DNA of 64,000 nt from Microbacterium proteolyticum (GCF_014192415.1 NZ_JACHXY010000002.1:62001-126000); one strand, 5' to 3'; shown: positions 37,153-46,922, counted from the stretch's first letter. Notes: generated by a model from the letters alone, not told the origin. Translations and numbers: made by a program.

Positions 37153-38168
37153 GCGAGACCCCCCACCTGAGCGGCCCTTTCCGGATCGGCGACAGGGTGC
37201 AGCTGACCGGCCCCAAGGGCCGCATGCACACCATCACCCTGCGCGATCAGGGCGAGCTGCACACCCACAACGGGGTGCTCAAGCACGAGCTGCTGGTCGA
37301 CCAGCCCGACGGCAGCGTCGTGACCAACAGCTCCGGCCACGACTACCTGGCGGTCCGGCCGCTTCTGCGCGACTTCGTCATGTCGATGCCCCGCGGCGCC
37401 GCCATCGTCTACCCCAAGGATGCCGCGCAGATCCTCGCGCAGGCCGACATCTTCCCGGGCGCCACGGTCGTGGAGGCCGGCGTCGGCTCCGGTGCCCTGT
37501 CGCTGTGGCTGCTACGGGCCATCGGTCCCGCGGGACGCCTGCTGTCGTTCGAGCGCCGCGAAGAGTTCGCCGACGTCGCGCGGGCCAACGTCGAGACCTT
37601 CCACGGTGAGACTCCGGCGACCTGGCAGGTGATCGTGGGCGATCTCGTCGAGAGCCTTCCGGATGCCGTGGCTCCGGCATCCGTCGACCGCATCGTGCTC
37701 GACATGCTCGCCCCGTGGGAGTGCATCGACGCCGCGGCCGACGCCCTCACCCCCGGCGGCGTGGTGCTCTGCTACATCGCGACCGCGACCCAGCTCAGCC
37801 GCGTGGCCGAGTACATCCGTGCGACCGGCCTGTTCACCGAGCCGGATGCCAGCGAGACCATGGTCCGCGGGTGGCACGTCGAGGGCCTCGCCGTCCGCCC
37901 CGACCACCGCATGGTCGCGCACACGGGCTTCCTCGTCACCGCCCGGCGGCTCGCCCCCGGAGCGATCCCACCCGAGGTCAAGCGTCGCGCGTCGAAGTCG
38001 AGCTACGGTGACGACGACGTGGAGCTGTGGACCCCCGGCGCCGTCGGCGACCGCGAGATCACCGACAAGAACCTGCGCAAGCGCGTGCGCGAAGCGCAGA
38101 AGTCCGCCGAGGGCGTGCGCCAGTCCGTCGCGGGAGCCGCGTCGGAGGAGTCCCGCCCGACCACCTAA
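37149..38168 (+). CDS. trmI: tRNA (adenine-58-N1)-methyltransferase
   Basis: 339 residues. N-terminal GCD14-type domain, then the SAM-binding EAGVGSGALSLWLL and catalytic LDMLAPW. Methylates A58 in the T-loop of tRNA, forming tetramers. The C-terminal 60 residues are lysine/arginine-rich and typical of actinobacterial members. In mycobacteria the gene (Rv2118c) sits just upstream of the mpa-dop-pup-prcBA-pafA block; here it is followed by an FKBP-like lipoprotein and then pafB. Confidence 0.96.
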   Translation: MSETPHLSGPFRIGDRVQLTGPKGRMHTITLRDQGELHTHNGVLKHELLVDQPDGSVVTNSSGHDYLAVRPLLRDFVMSMPRGAAIVYPKDAAQILAQADIFPGATVVEAGVGSGALSLWLLRAIGPAGRLLSFERREEFADVARANVETFHGETPATWQVIVGDLVESLPDAVAPASVDRIVLDMLAPWECIDAAADALTPGGVVLCYIATATQLSRVAEYIRATGLFTEPDASETMVRGWHVEGLAVRPDHRMVAHTGFLVTARRLAPGAIPPEVKRRASKSSYGDDDVELWTPGAVGDREITDKNLRKRVREAQKSAEGVRQSVAGAASEESRPTT

Positions 38169-38177
38169 ACTGTTCCG

Positions 38178-39125
38178 GTGCGCAGACTCCCCGCTCTCGT
38201 GGCCGTGACCGCTCTGGCCGGATTCGGCCTGGTCGGGTGCTCGGCATCCGTCGCCTCGTCGTGCCCGACGCCCTCCGACAGCGCGATCGCCGCGGTCGTC
38301 GACGCCCCGGGCGAGGTCGGCTCGGTTCCCACCGTCTCGGTGCGGTCCCCGTTCGTCCCGTCGCAGGCGGGCACCGCCACCCTGATCGAGGGCGAAGGGC
38401 CGCGCATCACCACCGACTCGCAGCTCGCGCTCGTCGACGTCACGGTGCTCGACGCCGCGTCCGGTGAGCAGCTGGTCGCGACGCCCTACAACACCGACGT
38501 CGCGACGGCCACGCCGCTGCCGCGTCTCACACAGGCGGTGCCCTCGCTCGCTCCGCTGATGCGGTGCGTCGCCGAGGGGTCGCGCGTCGCCGTGGCCATC
38601 CCCGGCTCCGACCTCGGCGCCCAGGGTGCACAGGCTCTCGGCGTGGCCGAGGGCGACGGCGCGGTGTTCGTCTTCGACGTGCGCAAGGTCTTCCTTCCCG
38701 CGGCCGACGGTGCCGACCAGTACAACGCCGATTCGGGCATGCCCTCCGTCGTCCGCGCGCCCGACGGTCAGCCGGGCGTCGTGATCCCGGCGGGCGATGC
38801 CCCGACCGAGGCGCGGTGGCAGACCATCAAGAAGGGCGACGGCGAGACGTTGACCGCCGACTCCTCCGTGGTCATCCACGTGCAGGGCGTCGCGTGGGGT
38901 GCCGACACGACCTTCGCCTCGACCTGGAAGAACGGTGCACCCGGTCAGGCGACCGTGTCGGTGCTGCCGCCGGTGATGGCCAGCGCCCTCGAGGGGCAGA
39001 CGGTGGGCTCGCAGGTGCTGATCGTCGTCCCGGCCGACCAGACCGCGCAGGACACGCAGATCCTGCAGGCGCCCGAGGGCACCGCCCTGGTCTACGTCGT
39101 CGACGTCCTCGGCATCGCCGGCTGA
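38178..39125 (+). CDS. FKBP-like lipoprotein, probable peptidyl-prolyl isomerase
   Basis: 315 residues starting with a GTG. Lipobox LVGC at residues 18-21 (diacylglyceryl Cys21), so it should be membrane-anchored outside the cell. Two FKBP-like halves follow: a degenerate first (about 50-165), and a second (about 195-315) with TLTADSSVVIHVQGVAW and ASALEGQTVGSQVLIVVP. Active-site aromatic residues are poorly kept in the first half. Could fold exported proteins, in keeping with tat genes 2 kb downstream. Confidence 0.88.
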   Translation: MRRLPALVAVTALAGFGLVGCSASVASSCPTPSDSAIAAVVDAPGEVGSVPTVSVRSPFVPSQAGTATLIEGEGPRITTDSQLALVDVTVLDAASGEQLVATPYNTDVATATPLPRLTQAVPSLAPLMRCVAEGSRVAVAIPGSDLGAQGAQALGVAEGDGAVFVFDVRKVFLPAADGADQYNADSGMPSVVRAPDGQPGVVIPAGDAPTEARWQTIKKGDGETLTADSSVVIHVQGVAWGADTTFASTWKNGAPGQATVSVLPPVMASALEGQTVGSQVLIVVPADQTAQDTQILQAPEGTALVYVVDVLGIAG

Positions 39126-39218
39126 GCACAGCGCTGAGCCGCCGGCGTCCGCGCTCGGCTCCCGCCTCGTCCAACCGGCGGCGGCTGTGCGGTTCGTCGC
39201 GCCGCCTAGGATGGGCGA

Positions 39219-40211
39219 GTGTCCGCCACCGCCTCCCGTAGTGCTCCCGAGGAGCGCTTGGTGAACCTCGTCGTCGCCCTCATGGCGACCGAGCAGGGCC
39301 TGACGAAGGACACGATCCTCTCCTCCGTCGCGGGCTACCGCGAACAGCTCGAGGCGGGGGCGTCGAAGGACGCGCTCGAGAAGATGTTCGAGCGCGACAA
39401 AGAGAACCTGAGGGGGCTCGGCGTTCCGATCGAGACGATCGGTAACCGCACCGACCCCGATGATCTCCGCGAGGCGCGGTACCGCGTGCCGACGGCGGAG
39501 TACTCCCTCCCCGACGACATCTCGTTCAGTCCGGCCGAGGTGGCCCTGCTCAACATCGCCGGCAGCGTATGGGGGAGCGAATCGCTCTCGGCCGACGCGC
39601 GAAGCGGTCTGCGCAAGATCCGGGCCCTCGGCATCCCCGTCGACGAGCCGATCATCGGGTACGCGCCCCGCATCCGCGTGCGGGACGCGTCGTTCCCGGC
39701 GCTGCAGCGCGCCATCGAGCAGTGCCGTGTCGCGACCTTCACCTACCTGCGCCCCGGTGAGGCGCGTCCGCGTGAGCGTCGCATCCGTCCCCTGGCCCTG
39801 CTGGAGTACGAGGCGCGATGGCACGTGTTCGGGTTCGACCTGAACATGGATGCCGACCGCACCTTCCTGCTGTCGCGAATCGTCGGCGACGTCACCGTGA
39901 CGCGCGCCGGCTTCCCGGCGGAGCTCCGCGAGGGAGCGGGGGAGCGGGCGCTCGCGGGTCTGCGCCGTGTCGCGGACCGCCAGCGGGCGCTGCTCGAGGT
40001 TCATCCCGGTACCGAGGCCGCGCTGCGCCTCGCCCGGCGGGCCGAGGAGGCGCCGCAGGGCATCGTCGTCCCGTACGTCGACCTTCACGTCTTCGCCGAC
40101 GAGCTCGCCTCGTACGGACCCGAGGTGCGTGTGGTCGCACCCGACGACCTGCGCGCCGAGGTGGTGCGCCGACTCGAGGCGACCCTGCGCCTGCACGGGG
40201 GTGCCGCGTGA
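39219..40211 (+). CDS. pafB: WYL-domain transcriptional regulator PafB
   Basis: 330 residues: winged helix-turn-helix at the N terminus (LTKDTILSSVAGY), a linker, a WYL domain around 160-230 (ATFTYLRPGEARPRERRI...WHVFGFD), and a WCX domain. With PafC it forms the activator of the LexA/RecA-independent DNA-damage response in actinobacteria. The GTG start follows a 93-bp gap. Its stop overlaps the pafC GTG. Name comes from linkage to the Pup ligase gene, which is missing here. Confidence 0.95.
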   Translation: MSATASRSAPEERLVNLVVALMATEQGLTKDTILSSVAGYREQLEAGASKDALEKMFERDKENLRGLGVPIETIGNRTDPDDLREARYRVPTAEYSLPDDISFSPAEVALLNIAGSVWGSESLSADARSGLRKIRALGIPVDEPIIGYAPRIRVRDASFPALQRAIEQCRVATFTYLRPGEARPRERRIRPLALLEYEARWHVFGFDLNMDADRTFLLSRIVGDVTVTRAGFPAELREGAGERALAGLRRVADRQRALLEVHPGTEAALRLARRAEEAPQGIVVPYVDLHVFADELASYGPEVRVVAPDDLRAEVVRRLEATLRLHGGAA

Positions 40212-41185
40212 GTGCCGAACGCCCCGTCGCCGCCCTGGACCGCGCCGCGCTCCTGCTCCAGCTCGTGCCGTACCTGCTCGGCAAGGGCGAGGTCTCCGTC
40301 GCCGAGGCGGCGGCGGATTTCGACGTGGCGCCCGACGAGATGCGCGCCATGGTCGAGCGCCTGACCGTCATCGGCCTGCCCGGAGAGCGCGGCTACTGGC
40401 AGCTGCCCCACGATCTGTTCGACATCGACTGGGACCTGCTCGACCGCGACGACGTGATCGCCATCACCAACACGGTGGGTCTCGAACGCTCCCCACGGCT
40501 CACGGCCCGCGAAGCGGCCGCGCTGCTGGCGGGACTCCAGCTGGCGCGGAGCCTCCCCGGTCTCGGTGACAACGAGCTCGTGACCGGACTTCTCGGCAAG
40601 CTCGCCCGCGGTGCCGCCGCCGCCCCGCCCGCCGTGATCGTGGCCCCCGGTCCCGTCGACGGTGTGCGCGACGTCGTCGACCGTGCGCTCCGCGAACGCG
40701 TGGCCGTGACCTTCACCTACCGCGCCCCCGGGGCAGGTCCCACCACGCGCACGGTCGACCCGATCAAGGTGCACATCGCCAACGACCAGTGGTACCTGCA
40801 GGGGTGGTGCCACCTGCGCCAGGCCGTGCGCACGTTCCACCTCGACCGCGTCAGCGACGCCGCCCTCACCGACATTCCGGCCGTGCACGGCGGCGACGAC
40901 GTTCCCGACCTGTTCGCACCGTCGGATGACGAGGTCGTGGCGCGGTTGCGCTTTCCGCGGGCGGTGGCACCTCTGCTGGCCGACTACCTCGAGCGGGCCG
41001 AGATCGACGAGTCCGACGACGACACGTCGGTGGCGTCCCTGCACCTCGCCGACGAACAGAGCCTGAAGCGTCTGGCCGCGCGCCGTGGCGGCGAGGTCGA
41101 ACTGCTCGAGCCGGCGGGCGCGCGCCGCGCCGCGGCCGAGTGGGCGGCGGCGGGCCTCGCGCAGTACGCCCCCGCGCATCCCTGA
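40208..41185 (+). CDS. pafC: WYL-domain transcriptional regulator PafC
   Basis: 325 residues with the same helix-turn-helix, WYL (VTFTYRAPGAGPTTRTVDPIKVHIANDQWYLQGWC) and WCX order as PafB, and coupled to it by a 4-nt overlap. PafBC is thought to work as a heterodimer or fused protein on recA and repair promoters. The WYL residues W, Y, L are kept here (WYLQGW), whereas PafB has WHVFGF. Confidence 0.95.
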   Translation: MSAERPVAALDRAALLLQLVPYLLGKGEVSVAEAAADFDVAPDEMRAMVERLTVIGLPGERGYWQLPHDLFDIDWDLLDRDDVIAITNTVGLERSPRLTAREAAALLAGLQLARSLPGLGDNELVTGLLGKLARGAAAAPPAVIVAPGPVDGVRDVVDRALRERVAVTFTYRAPGAGPTTRTVDPIKVHIANDQWYLQGWCHLRQAVRTFHLDRVSDAALTDIPAVHGGDDVPDLFAPSDDEVVARLRFPRAVAPLLADYLERAEIDESDDDTSVASLHLADEQSLKRLAARRGGEVELLEPAGARRAAAEWAAAGLAQYAPAHP

Positions 41186-41389
41186 GCGGCTCCGGTTTCG
41201 ACCGGCTCCCTCCATTCCTCGTCGAACCCCGCACCCGGCCCTCGCCCGGCGGTGGGGCACGTGCGGGGAGCTCCCGTGCAGTCACAGGCCGAATCACGCG
41301 TCGACCGCCGCCCCGTCCGCGCCTCCCGGCCCGGAGACAGGTGTGCGGGTTAGACTGAGGGCTACGCCCGACGACGACGAGGAGTCACC

Positions 41390-41644
41390 ATGTTCCAGGG
41401 TTTGACCGGATGGCACCTGCTGGTGGTCCTGGCCGTCATCCTGCTTCTGTTCGGCGCCGCCAAGCTCCCCGCGCTCGCGAAGAGCATGGGTCAGTCCGCG
41501 CGTGTGTTCAAGAGCGAGATGAAAGAGATGAAGCGCGACGACGAGATCTCCACGTCGTCCGCCGACGCATCGCGCGTCACCGATGCCGGCACGACCCCGC
41601 CCGCGGCCCCGGAGCCGCGCAGGTCGAACGACCCCACCGTCTAA
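41390..41644 (+). CDS. tatA: Sec-independent translocase subunit TatA
   Basis: 84 residues: one N-terminal membrane helix (GWHLLVVLAVILLLFGAAKLP, about 7-27), the FGAAKLP hinge, an amphipathic helix and a Pro/Ser-rich tail. Forms the TatA pore for folded-protein export. GAGGAG precedes the ATG. The 204-bp region upstream contains no coding sequence and should carry the tat promoter. tatC follows by 3 bp; no tatB is present, as in several actinobacteria where TatB is elsewhere. Confidence 0.96.
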   Translation: MFQGLTGWHLLVVLAVILLLFGAAKLPALAKSMGQSARVFKSEMKEMKRDDEISTSSADASRVTDAGTTPPAAPEPRRSNDPTV

Positions 41645-41647
41645 CCG

Positions 41648-42469
41648 GTGGCGACGGCAGGACCGCCGCGGATCGACGTGCCCGAGGGGCCGCGGCGAGA
41701 CAAGCGCATGTCGATCGGGGCGCACCTGGTCGAACTGCGCAAGCGCCTCATGTGGGCCGCTGCGGCTCTCGTGGTCGGCATGGTGGTCGCCTTCCTCATC
41801 ACTGATCCGATCATCCACTTGATCACCGAGCCGATCCGCGTCATCGCGGAGCGTCGCGGTGACGACTTCTCGGCGCTGAACTTCACCTCGGTGACCTCGG
41901 CATTCGATCTGCGTATGCGCATCGCATTCTCGATCGGCATCTTCCTGTCGGCGCCGGTGTGGCTCTGGCAGATCTGGGCGTTCATCATGCCCGGACTCAC
42001 CCGCAAAGAGATCCGCTACACGGTCGGGTTCGTGGCATCCGCTGTGCCGTTGTTCTTCATCGGATGCTGGGTCGGCCTGCTGATCGTGCCGCACGTGATC
42101 GAGCTGATGTGGGGCTTCACGCCCGAGGGTGGCGTCAACTTCTACAACGCCGTCGACTACTACGACTTCGTGTTCAAGCTGCTGATCGTCGTGGGTGTCT
42201 CGTTCGTGCTGCCGGTGTTCCTGGTCGCGCTGAACGTGGCGGGGGTGATGAGCGGCAAGGCGATCCTGAAGGGATGGCGCGTCGCCATCCTCATCGCCAC
42301 GATCTTCTCGGCCCTCGCCACGCCCGCCGCCGACGTGGTGAGCATGCTGATGCTCGCCGGCATCCTGGTCGTGCTGTTCTTCGCCGCCGCGGGACTGTCG
42401 ATGCTGTTCGACCGCCGCAAAGCGCGTCGGGTCGCGGCGTCGGAGATGGCGTCGGGGCCCACCGCGTGA
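41648..42469 (+). CDS. tatC: Sec-independent translocase subunit TatC
   Basis: 273 residues with six membrane helices. The cytoplasmic N-terminal HLVELRKRL (signal-peptide twin-Arg contact; E of VELR), WQIWAFIMPGL and TRKEIR motifs are typical. Receives twin-arginine signal peptides. GTG start; stop overlaps the helY GTG. Confidence 0.97.
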   Translation: MATAGPPRIDVPEGPRRDKRMSIGAHLVELRKRLMWAAAALVVGMVVAFLITDPIIHLITEPIRVIAERRGDDFSALNFTSVTSAFDLRMRIAFSIGIFLSAPVWLWQIWAFIMPGLTRKEIRYTVGFVASAVPLFFIGCWVGLLIVPHVIELMWGFTPEGGVNFYNAVDYYDFVFKLLIVVGVSFVLPVFLVALNVAGVMSGKAILKGWRVAILIATIFSALATPAADVVSMLMLAGILVVLFFAAAGLSMLFDRRKARRVAASEMASGPTA

Positions 42470-44949
42470 GCGCGCCCAGCCCGGCCGAGCGCTTCGCTCG
42501 AGCCAGCGCCCGTTCGACGCACCCCCACACGGCGGACTTCGCCGAGATGCAGCGCTTCGAACTCGACGAGTTCCAGATCGCCGGATGCCACGCCCTCGAA
42601 GACGGGCGGAGCGTGCTGGTGGCCGCCCCCACCGGTGCGGGCAAGACGATCGTCGGCGAGTTCGCCATCCACCTGGCCATGCTCGAGCCCGGCGACAAGG
42701 CGTTCTACACCACGCCGATCAAGGCGCTGTCGAATCAGAAGTTCCACGAGCTGCAAGAGGCGTACGGCGACGACGAGGTCGGCCTGCTCACGGGCGACAC
42801 CAACATCAACGCCTCCGCGCGGATCGTGGTGATGACCACCGAAGTCCTGCGGAACATGCTGTATGCCGACTCGCCGGCGCTGCGGGGACTCCGGTTCGTC
42901 GTGATGGACGAGGTGCACTATCTCGCCGACCGCTTCCGCGGCGCGGTGTGGGAAGAAGTGATCATCCACCTCCCGCCCTCGGTGAAGCTCGTGTCGCTGT
43001 CGGCGACCGTGTCGAACGCCGAGGAGTTCGGCGACTGGCTCGACACCGTCCGGGGTGACACCGAGGTGATCGTGTCCGAGACGCGACCCGTGCCCCTCGA
43101 GCAGCACGTGCTCGTACGCGGCGATCTGCTGCCCCTGTTCGATGACCGCGCCGGCGTCGCGACGGCCCAGGTCAACCAAGAGCTTCTGCGCATCCGCGGC
43201 GGTAACGCCGGCGGCTACGAGAACAACCGCCGCGCACAGGAGTTCCGCTCCGCTCGTCACGCCGGCGGTCCCCGCCACGCGCACCAGCGGCGCGGGGGAA
43301 ACAAGCCCGTCCGCGCCTCGCAGGGCCCGCGCATCGAGCGCATCGACCGGCCCGACGTCGTCGAGCTGCTGCAGCGCAGTCACCTGCTGCCCGCGATCTT
43401 CTTCATCTTCAGCCGGGCCGGATGCGACGCCGCCGTACAGCAGCTGCGCCGCGCGAACGTGCGCCTGACCTCGGCGGAGGAGCGCGTCGAGATCCGCCAG
43501 ATCGTCGACGAGCTGACCTTCAGCCTCAAAGACGAAGATCTCGCGGTGCTGCACTTCTGGGAGTGGCGCGACAACCTCGAGCGGGGCATGGCCGCCCACC
43601 ACGCCGGTCTCCTTTCGGCCTTCAAAGAGGTCGTCGAGGAGCTCTTCCGCCGCAAGCTCGTCAAGGTCGTCTTCGCCACCGAGACCCTCGCGCTCGGCAT
43701 CAATATGCCCGCGCGCACCGTCGTGCTCGAGAAGCTCGAGAAGTTCAACGGCGAGGCGCGCGTCGCGATCACCTCGGGGGAGTACACCCAGCTCACCGGC
43801 CGCGCCGGCCGTCGCGGCATCGACGTCGAGGGGCACGCGGTGGTGCAGTTCACCGAGGGGCTCGACCCGCAGTCGGTCGCCGCCCTCGCTTCGCGTCGTA
43901 CGTACCCGCTGAACTCCAGCTTCCGTCCGACCTACAACATGGCCGTCAACCTCATCGACCAGTTCGGGCGTGCCCGTGCCCGTGAGGTCCTCGAGTCGTC
44001 TTTCGCGCAGTTCCAGGCGGACCGCTCGGTCGTGGGCCTCGCGCGCCAGGTGAAGGAGGCAGAGGAGTCCCTCGCCGGCTACGAGCAGGCGATGACGTGC
44101 GACCGTGGAGACTTCCGCGAGTACTCCACGATCCGCCGCGAGCTCAGCGACCTCGAGAAGATCAACCGGCGGGATGCCACCGCACCCCGCCGCCTGCGCG
44201 ACGAGCGGCAGCAGCAGATCCAGTTGCTGCGGAAGCGGATGCAACGGCATCCCTGTCAGTCGTGCCCCGACCGTGAGGCGCACGCGCGCTGGGCGGAGCG
44301 GTACTGGAAGCTCAAGCGGTCCACCGACAAGACCCGTCAGCAGATAGACCAGCGCACCGGCACGGTCGCGCGCGTGTTCGACCGTGTGGTCGAGGTGCTG
44401 GCGGCGCTGGAGTACGTGAGCGTCGAGGAGGACGGGGCGACCGTCCTCACCCCGGCGGGCCGCACGATGCGCCGCATCTACGGCGAGCGCGACCTGCTCG
44501 TGGCCGAATCGCTGCGCCAGCGCCTGTGGGAGGGGCTCGACGCGCCCTCGCTCGCGGCTCTCGCGTGCTGCCTGGTGTACGAGCCCCGGCGCGACGAGGC
44601 GGGACCCGGGGAGCGGGGGCTGCCGCGCGGTGCCTTCCGCGTGGCCCTGGATGCCACGCAGACCCTGTGGCAGGAGCTCGACGACCTCGAGCGCGACCAT
44701 CGTCTCCCCGGGTCGGAGTCGCCCGCGTCGGGCCTTTCGCCCGCGATGCACGCCTGGGCGAAGGGGTTGCCGCTGGACAGCGTGCTTACCCTCGCCGATA
44801 TGGCGGCGGGCGACTTCGTGCGGTGGGCGAAGCAGACGATCGACCTGCTCGATCAGATCTCGCTCGTCGCCGACCCGAAGCTGGCGAAGACCGCGCGCAC
44901 GGCGTTGGACTCCGTGCGCCGGGGCATCGTGGCGTACACGTCGGCATGA
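42466..44949 (+). CDS. helY: Ski2-like RNA helicase HelY
   Basis: 827 residues. Helicase core with Walker A APTGAGKT (54-61), DEVH (148-151), SATVSN, motif VI QLTGRAGRRG; then a Ski2/Mtr4 winged-helix and DSHCT-type C-terminal domain (PRRDEAGPGERGLPRG onwards). A basic, Gly/Arg/His-rich insertion occupies about residues 245-295. Position between tatC and lnt matches M. tuberculosis Rv2092c. Substrate RNA unknown. Confidence 0.95.
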   Translation: MSAPSPAERFARASARSTHPHTADFAEMQRFELDEFQIAGCHALEDGRSVLVAAPTGAGKTIVGEFAIHLAMLEPGDKAFYTTPIKALSNQKFHELQEAYGDDEVGLLTGDTNINASARIVVMTTEVLRNMLYADSPALRGLRFVVMDEVHYLADRFRGAVWEEVIIHLPPSVKLVSLSATVSNAEEFGDWLDTVRGDTEVIVSETRPVPLEQHVLVRGDLLPLFDDRAGVATAQVNQELLRIRGGNAGGYENNRRAQEFRSARHAGGPRHAHQRRGGNKPVRASQGPRIERIDRPDVVELLQRSHLLPAIFFIFSRAGCDAAVQQLRRANVRLTSAEERVEIRQIVDELTFSLKDEDLAVLHFWEWRDNLERGMAAHHAGLLSAFKEVVEELFRRKLVKVVFATETLALGINMPARTVVLEKLEKFNGEARVAITSGEYTQLTGRAGRRGIDVEGHAVVQFTEGLDPQSVAALASRRTYPLNSSFRPTYNMAVNLIDQFGRARAREVLESSFAQFQADRSVVGLARQVKEAEESLAGYEQAMTCDRGDFREYSTIRRELSDLEKINRRDATAPRRLRDERQQQIQLLRKRMQRHPCQSCPDREAHARWAERYWKLKRSTDKTRQQIDQRTGTVARVFDRVVEVLAALEYVSVEEDGATVLTPAGRTMRRIYGERDLLVAESLRQRLWEGLDAPSLAALACCLVYEPRRDEAGPGERGLPRGAFRVALDATQTLWQELDDLERDHRLPGSESPASGLSPAMHAWAKGLPLDSVLTLADMAAGDFVRWAKQTIDLLDQISLVADPKLAKTARTALDSVRRGIVAYTSA

Positions 44950-46535
44950 GCGCCGCTCCCGAGACGCCCGTGAACCGGGCCGACCGCGCCGCGCCCCTGC
45001 TGCGTCTGGCCTACGCCGCTCCGCTGTCGGTCGTGGCGGGGCTGCTCCTGGTGACGGCCTTTCCCGCGCTGGCGTGGTGGCCGATGGCGGTGCCCGCGGT
45101 CGTCTTGACGCTCCTCACCCTCATCGGCCGTCGATTCTGGTCGGCCGTGCTGGTGGGGTTGCTCTTCGGCGCCGCGTTCTTCTCGGTCAACCTGCTCTTC
45201 ACGGCCCGCTACCTCGGCCCCGTTCCGTGGCTCGCTCTGTCGGTGCTCGAGTCGTTGCTGACGGCGGTGTTCGCCGTGCCGATCGCGCTCGCCTATCGGT
45301 GGATGCCGCGGATCGTCCCGGGCACGCTCGGACGCCTCGTGCTACTCCCTGCTCTCGTCGCGGGCCTGTGGACCCTGCGGGAGCAGATCGTCGGCTCCTG
45401 GCCGTACGGCGGCTTCCCCTGGGGGCGCATCGGTGTTTCGCAGGTGAACGGCCCGTTCGCCGAGGTCGCGTCCTGGGTGGGCATGTCGGGATTGTCGTTC
45501 CTGGTCGTGCTGCTGTGCGCGATGGGGGTGGAACTCGTCCGGGTGGGGGGCCTTCGCCGTCTCGCGCGCGTCGTGCCCGCGGCCGTCGTGCTGGTGGTGC
45601 TCGTGGCCCTGCCCGCGTTCCCGACGGCGGCGGCGGGCTCGATGCGCGTGGGCGCCGTGCAGGGCAACGGGCCGGCGGGCTACTTCGACCAGCGCGCGCG
45701 CGGCGCCGTCTTGGACGCGCAGCTCGCGGCATCCTCTCCTCTTCTCGGTCAGGACATGGACGTTCTGCTCTGGCCGGAGGGCGGTGTGGACTCCGATCCC
45801 ACCTCGAACCCCTCCACGGCGGCGGTGCTGCAGCAGCTGTCGCGGCGGGTCGACGCGCCGCTGCTCGTCTCGGCGGTGACCGAGCGCGGGTCGGAGCTGT
45901 TCAACTCCTCGCTGCTGTGGACGCCCGAGGGACAGGTCGGAGCGACCTACGACAAGCGCAATCCGGTGCCATTCGGTGAGTACGTGCCCGATCGCGCGTT
46001 CTGGGAGCCGTTCGCCCCCGACCTCATCGGACTCATCGGCCGGGAGTACACCCCGGGTACCGCGGCGCCGCTGATCGAGGTGAACGGCATCGGCGTGGGA
46101 CTGGCGATCTGTTTCGACGTCATCTACGACGATGTCGTCTGGGACGGCGCCGCCGAGGGGGCGCAGGTGTACATGTTCCAGACGAACAACGCCGACTTCC
46201 GCGGGACCGACGAGAACCTGCAGCAGCTCGCGTTCGCGCGCATGCGCGCGATCGAAACCGGGCGGTCGGTGGTCAACCTCTCGACGGTCGGCACGAGCCA
46301 GGTCATCGCGCCCGACGGGTCGACGCTCGACGAGCTGCCGATCGACACGGCGGGGCACATGCTCACCGATGTGCCTCTTCGCACCGGGCTCACCCCGGCG
46401 GTGATCATCGGGCCCGCGGTGAAGATCGTCCTGGGGTGGGGGAGTCTCGCTGGCCTCGTCGCTGCGGGCGTTCTCGTGGTCGTGCGCGCCCGGGATACGA
46501 GGAAGACGCCGACCCCCGAGGGGGCCGGCGTCTGA
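44946..46535 (+). CDS. lnt: Apolipoprotein N-acyltransferase
   Basis: 529 residues: about six to eight membrane helices, then a nitrilase-type periplasmic domain with the catalytic triad E278 (LWPEGG), K337 (YDKRNPVPFGEY) and C389 (AICFDVIY). N-acylates the lipidated N-terminal Cys of lipoproteins, as in mycobacteria. ATG overlaps the helY stop. The Pro/Thr tail after the last helix contains the base of a hairpin that spans the stop codon. Confidence 0.95.
   Translation: MSAAPETPVNRADRAAPLLRLAYAAPLSVVAGLLLVTAFPALAWWPMAVPAVVLTLLTLIGRRFWSAVLVGLLFGAAFFSVNLLFTARYLGPVPWLALSVLESLLTAVFAVPIALAYRWMPRIVPGTLGRLVLLPALVAGLWTLREQIVGSWPYGGFPWGRIGVSQVNGPFAEVASWVGMSGLSFLVVLLCAMGVELVRVGGLRRLARVVPAAVVLVVLVALPAFPTAAAGSMRVGAVQGNGPAGYFDQRARGAVLDAQLAASSPLLGQDMDVLLWPEGGVDSDPTSNPSTAAVLQQLSRRVDAPLLVSAVTERGSELFNSSLLWTPEGQVGATYDKRNPVPFGEYVPDRAFWEPFAPDLIGLIGREYTPGTAAPLIEVNGIGVGLAICFDVIYDDVVWDGAAEGAQVYMFQTNNADFRGTDENLQQLAFARMRAIETGRSVVNLSTVGTSQVIAPDGSTLDELPIDTAGHMLTDVPLRTGLTPAVIIGPAVKIVLGWGSLAGLVAAGVLVVVRARDTRKTPTPEGAGV
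46504..46532. terminator. Hairpin over the lnt stop, between convergent lnt and rbpA
   Basis: AGACGCCG pairs with CGGCGTCT, plus an inner CCCCC/GGGGG, around a very short loop and one A-C mismatch. It starts inside the last lnt codons, so it can terminate both lnt and rbpA transcripts. Confidence 0.75.
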
Positions 46536-46550
46536 ACTCGTCGGTCAGCG

Positions 46551-46922
46551 TCAGGCGCTGAGCTTCTCGCCACCCGCTCCGCGACGCGCGCGGACGAAGG
46601 CGAGGCGCTCCTCGAGCAGCTCTTCCAGCTCGGGGAGGGTGCGACGCTCCAGCAGCATGTCCCAGTGGGTACGTGCGGCCTTGTCGGCGCTGTGGTCGAC
46701 GGTCGCAATGCTGTCACCGATGCGCAGGAGCGCCTCGGCGCCGCACGTGCGGCATTCCCAGGCCTCGGGGACCTCGGCGTCGGCGGCGAACGTCAGGACG
46801 GTGTCTCGTCCACAGGTGCTGCAGTTGTAGGTGTGCTGTGCACGGTCGTGGAACACGACGCCATCTTCGCTTTGGAGGCTCTGGGCGCCGAGTCGGATGC
46901 CGCGGAGACTGCGGTCTGCCAT
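46551..46922 (-). CDS. rbpA: RNA polymerase-binding protein RbpA
   Basis: 123 residues. Core domain with CxxC pairs C34-C37 and C57-C60 (zinc in relatives; fully kept here), then a basic linker and the sigma-interacting helix (LERRTLPELEELLEERLAFVRARR). It stabilises the sigma-A holoenzyme and open complex. The start chosen is MADRSLRG, with GAGAGG upstream. A TTATAC box (46949-46954 complement) fits a -10 element about 30 nt from the start. Confidence 0.96.
   Translation of the reverse strand: MADRSLRGIRLGAQSLQSEDGVVFHDRAQHTYNCSTCGRDTVLTFAADAEVPEAWECRTCGAEALLRIGDSIATVDHSADKAARTHWDMLLERRTLPELEELLEERLAFVRARRGAGGEKLSA

Noticed and set aside
38178..39125. Pup or Dop/PafA remnant between trmI and pafB
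   Set aside because: The only gene there is a lipobox protein with FKBP-like halves; no GGE/GGQ-ending small frame or ligase motif was seen.
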